Below, piece after piece: positions 62,337-64,000 of a stretch of 64,000 bases of DNA. Below the pieces are notes generated by a model that saw nothing but the letters and a program-made list of their open reading frames with translations, was not told the origin of the DNA and made no database searches. A program made the translations under genes and the position numbers. Position 1 is the first letter of the stretch. Each line of letters opens with the position of its first letter. Origin of the DNA: Faecalibacter bovis (GTDB lineage Bacteria > Bacteroidota > Bacteroidia > Flavobacteriales > Weeksellaceae); contig NZ_CP072842.1 of assembly GCF_017948305.1 (NCBI RefSeq), forward strand, positions 1,342,001-1,406,000. Reading direction: 5' to 3'.

Positions 62337-62788
62337 TTAGAAGCTTCAATAAATATTCTAGCTGGTAAATCAATATTTTTTGTGGGATATGTTCTCCCCA
62401 TATCATATGAAAGTTGTAAAAAACCAGAAATTGTATCTTTTTCTGTTAATTGATTGGTTAAATCAAGTTGTTCATCACGATTGGTAATCATTAAATCAAC
62501 CGTATAATAAAATCTTTTATCTATGATTTTTTGATTTTTAGTATCAAAATTTCCAACTATAATAATGCTTTTATCTTTAAAATCACGATTTTTTAATGAA
62601 CCAATAAATTCTTGATGATTAAATTGATGTTTATTTTTAATTTCATCTAAATTAACTTCAGTCGAAACAGTTAATTGATATTTGTTTTCTGTTTTCTGCA
62701 ACGATTCCATTCGTAGATGATAAGCTTTATTATCCATCGAACAACTAAAAATTAATAGTATAGGAATTAAATAAAAGATGTACTTCAT
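62333..62788 (-). CDS. Small uncharacterised lipoprotein
   Basis: 151 residues. The signal MKYIFYLIPILLIFSC ends in a lipobox. The rest is a mix of strands and charged turns (KYQLTVSTEVNLDEI, KSIIIVGNFDTKNQK). No family is recognised. Its stop lies inside the T-tract of the terminator it shares with the gene at 59758. A consensus -7 box lies 38 bases upstream. Confidence 0.72.
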   Translation of the reverse strand: MKYIFYLIPILLIFSCSMDNKAYHLRMESLQKTENKYQLTVSTEVNLDEIKNKHQFNHQEFIGSLKNRDFKDKSIIIVGNFDTKNQKIIDKRFYYTVDLMITNRDEQLDLTNQLTEKDTISGFLQLSYDMGRTYPTKNIDLPARIFIEASK

Positions 62789-62825
62789 CGCTTAAACGTA
62801 TAATTATACATTAACATTAAAGTAT

Positions 62826-62833
62826 CAAATGTA
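62826..62833 (-). promoter_or_regulatory. Candidate -7 box of the small lipoprotein gene
   Basis: Minus-strand TACATTTG matches TAnnTTTG in the divergent gap, 17 bp from the -7 candidate for pruA. Confidence 0.45.
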
Positions 62834-62849
62834 ATCCATTTATTTTTAC

Positions 62850-62857
62850 TAATTTTG
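62850..62857 (+). promoter_or_regulatory. Candidate -7 box of pruA
   Basis: TAATTTTG matches the -7 consensus, 45 bases upstream of the pruA ATG. No -33 TTG is seen at 17-23 bp. Confidence 0.4.
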
Positions 62858-62902
62858 ATACATCAAATAATAATACAAACAAACCCATAATTAGTATTAA
62901 AA

Positions 62903-64000
62903 ATGGCTAAATCATTTGCTCAAATTCCTTCTGTTGTTAATGAAGAGGTAAAATCGTATGCACCTGGAACACCAGAAAGAGCACAATTATTAGAAACATA
63001 CAAACAAATGTATAATGAGGTTATTGAAGTGCCTCAATACATCGGTTCTGAAGAGATTTATAGTGGAGTAAAGAAAGAAATTCGTCCACCACATGATCAC
63101 CAAAAAGTTGTAGGTTACTACCACGAAGGAACTCAGGCTGATGTACAAAAAGCTATTGATACAGCTTTAGCAGCTAGATCATCTTGGGCAAAGATGGCTT
63201 GGGAAGATCGTGCAGCAATTTTCTTAAAAGCGGCTGATTTAATTGCTGGTCCTTACCGTGCAAAATTAAATGCAGCAACAATGATTGGTCAATCAAAGAA
63301 TGCGATGCAAGCAGAGATTGATGCAGCATGTGAGTTAATTGACTTTTTACGTTTCAACGTGAAATTCATGACTGAAATTTATGCAGATCAACCAATTTCT
63401 TCTCCTGGAGTTTGGAATAAAGTAGAATACCGTCCATTAGAAGGTTTTACTTTCGCAATTACACCTTTCAATTTTACTGCAATCGCAGGAAATTTACCAT
63501 CTTGTATGGCTTTAATGGGGAATGTTGTGGTTTGGAAACCATCAGATAAACAAGTTTATTCTGCACAAGTAACAATGGAAATCTTCAAAAAAGCTGGTTT
63601 ACCAGACGGTGTAATTAATATGGTTTTAGCAGATCCAGCAGAAACTGCTAATACGTGTATTTCTCATCCAGATTTTGCAGGATTACACTTTACAGGATCA
63701 ACACATGTTTTCAAACATTTATGGAAACAAATCGGAAATAATGTAGATATTCACAAAACATATCCACGCGTAGTAGGTGAAACAGGAGGTAAAGATTTCG
63801 TGGTAGCTCACAAATCTGCTTGTCCAACTGAAGTAGCTGTAGGTTTAGTTCGTGGAGCATTCGAGTACCAAGGACAAAAATGTTCTGCTGCATCTCGTGC
63901 TTACATCCCTTCAAACATTTGGCCTGAAGTTGAGAAACAAATGAAAGAAATGTTAGCTACAATTAAAGTAGGAACTCCAGAAGATCCAACGAATTTTGTA
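62903..64000 (+). CDS. pruA: L-glutamate gamma-semialdehyde dehydrogenase, 5' part
   Basis: The first 366 codons are in the window; the frame is open at the right edge, which is exactly a codon boundary. The family start is MAKSFAQIPSVVNEEVKSYA. Next come IRPPHDHQKVVG, ITPFNFTAIAGNLP, VVWKPSDKQVYS, the NAD-binding HFTGSTHVFKHLW, catalytic Glu in GETGGKD and catalytic Cys in YQGQKCSAASR. It oxidises glutamate semialdehyde/P5C to glutamate in proline breakdown. It is not fused to PutA: no proline dehydrogenase domain precedes it. Confidence 0.95.
   Translation, partial: MAKSFAQIPSVVNEEVKSYAPGTPERAQLLETYKQMYNEVIEVPQYIGSEEIYSGVKKEIRPPHDHQKVVGYYHEGTQADVQKAIDTALAARSSWAKMAWEDRAAIFLKAADLIAGPYRAKLNAATMIGQSKNAMQAEIDAACELIDFLRFNVKFMTEIYADQPISSPGVWNKVEYRPLEGFTFAITPFNFTAIAGNLPSCMALMGNVVVWKPSDKQVYSAQVTMEIFKKAGLPDGVINMVLADPAETANTCISHPDFAGLHFTGSTHVFKHLWKQIGNNVDIHKTYPRVVGETGGKDFVVAHKSACPTEVAVGLVRGAFEYQGQKCSAASRAYIPSNIWPEVEKQMKEMLATIKVGTPEDPTNFV

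Overview
The window is an AT-rich chromosomal segment from a member of the Bacteroidota, most likely order Flavobacteriales (a Weeksellaceae-like relative is possible; the genus cannot be fixed from sequence alone). Supporting signs are SusC/SusD/SusE genes, a type IX secretion plug protein (DUF5103), Bacteroidota-type promoter boxes (TTTG/TTG and TAnnTTTG), a DnaE with a fused exonuclease, fused E1 alpha/beta ketoacid dehydrogenase and many short-lipobox lipoproteins. Most of the window is ordinary core genome. No phage, integrase, transposase, CRISPR array or plasmid gene was seen.

Layout. 1-2.5 kb: end of a probable bshC, a GDPD-family phosphodiesterase, an amphipathic LEA/YtxH-like protein and a membrane-anchored coiled-coil protein. 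2.6-9.7 kb: mannose-1-phosphate guanylyltransferase with an SprT-like protein, an MlaE/MlaF-type ABC transporter, an outer-membrane barrel, a TPR protein, lumazine synthase, an acyl-ACP thioesterase, an NlpE-like lipoprotein and Ndk. 9.8-20 kb: EamA transporter, AlaS, an M23 peptidase, a MerR regulator, DnaE and thioredoxin. 20.0-20.5 kb: four identical tandem tRNA-Asp genes. 20.5-26.5 kb: Nudix hydrolase, ECF sigma factor with an overlapping membrane protein, AhcY, a phosphopantetheinyl transferase overlapping PnuC, a BI-1 family protein and a LOG-family protein.

26.8-48.6 kb is a complete alpha-glucan (starch/maltodextrin) utilisation locus. susC-susD-susE run on the minus strand. Divergently, a LacI-family regulator, an MFS maltose-type transporter, beta-phosphoglucomutase, a GH65 phosphorylase, GH13, GH97 (SusB-like), GH31 and two GH13 lipoproteins run on the plus strand. 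The expected route is surface binding and cutting (SusD/SusE and a GH13 lipoprotein), TonB-dependent import by SusC, periplasmic trimming by GH13/GH97/GH31, inner-membrane uptake by the MFS carrier, phosphorolysis to glucose and beta-glucose-1-phosphate by GH65, and conversion to glucose-6-phosphate by PgmB. A 16-bp near-perfect LacI-type palindrome lies between lacI and susC. Three long gaps inside the plus-strand block (38.2, 40.4 and 42.9 kb) are filled with dispersed hairpin-forming repeats, not genes.

48.7-64 kb: a PepSY-like lipoprotein, an unusual methyltransferase with two N-terminal winged-helix-like segments, a paralogue of the coiled-coil protein from the left end, an M16 peptidase, the E1 fusion, the T9SS plug protein, a translationally coupled pair of uncharacterised exported proteins, a small lipoprotein, and the first 366 codons of a PruA-type aldehyde dehydrogenase that runs off the right edge.

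The most interesting points are the repeat-filled gaps in the glucan locus, the operator and a 16-nt motif shared by two promoter regions of that locus, the tandem tRNA-Asp array with unequal CCA encoding, the paralogous coiled-coil pair, the methyltransferase, and the conserved-looking exported pair next to the T9SS plug gene. No clearly new multi-gene system (defence, mobile or biosynthetic) was found.
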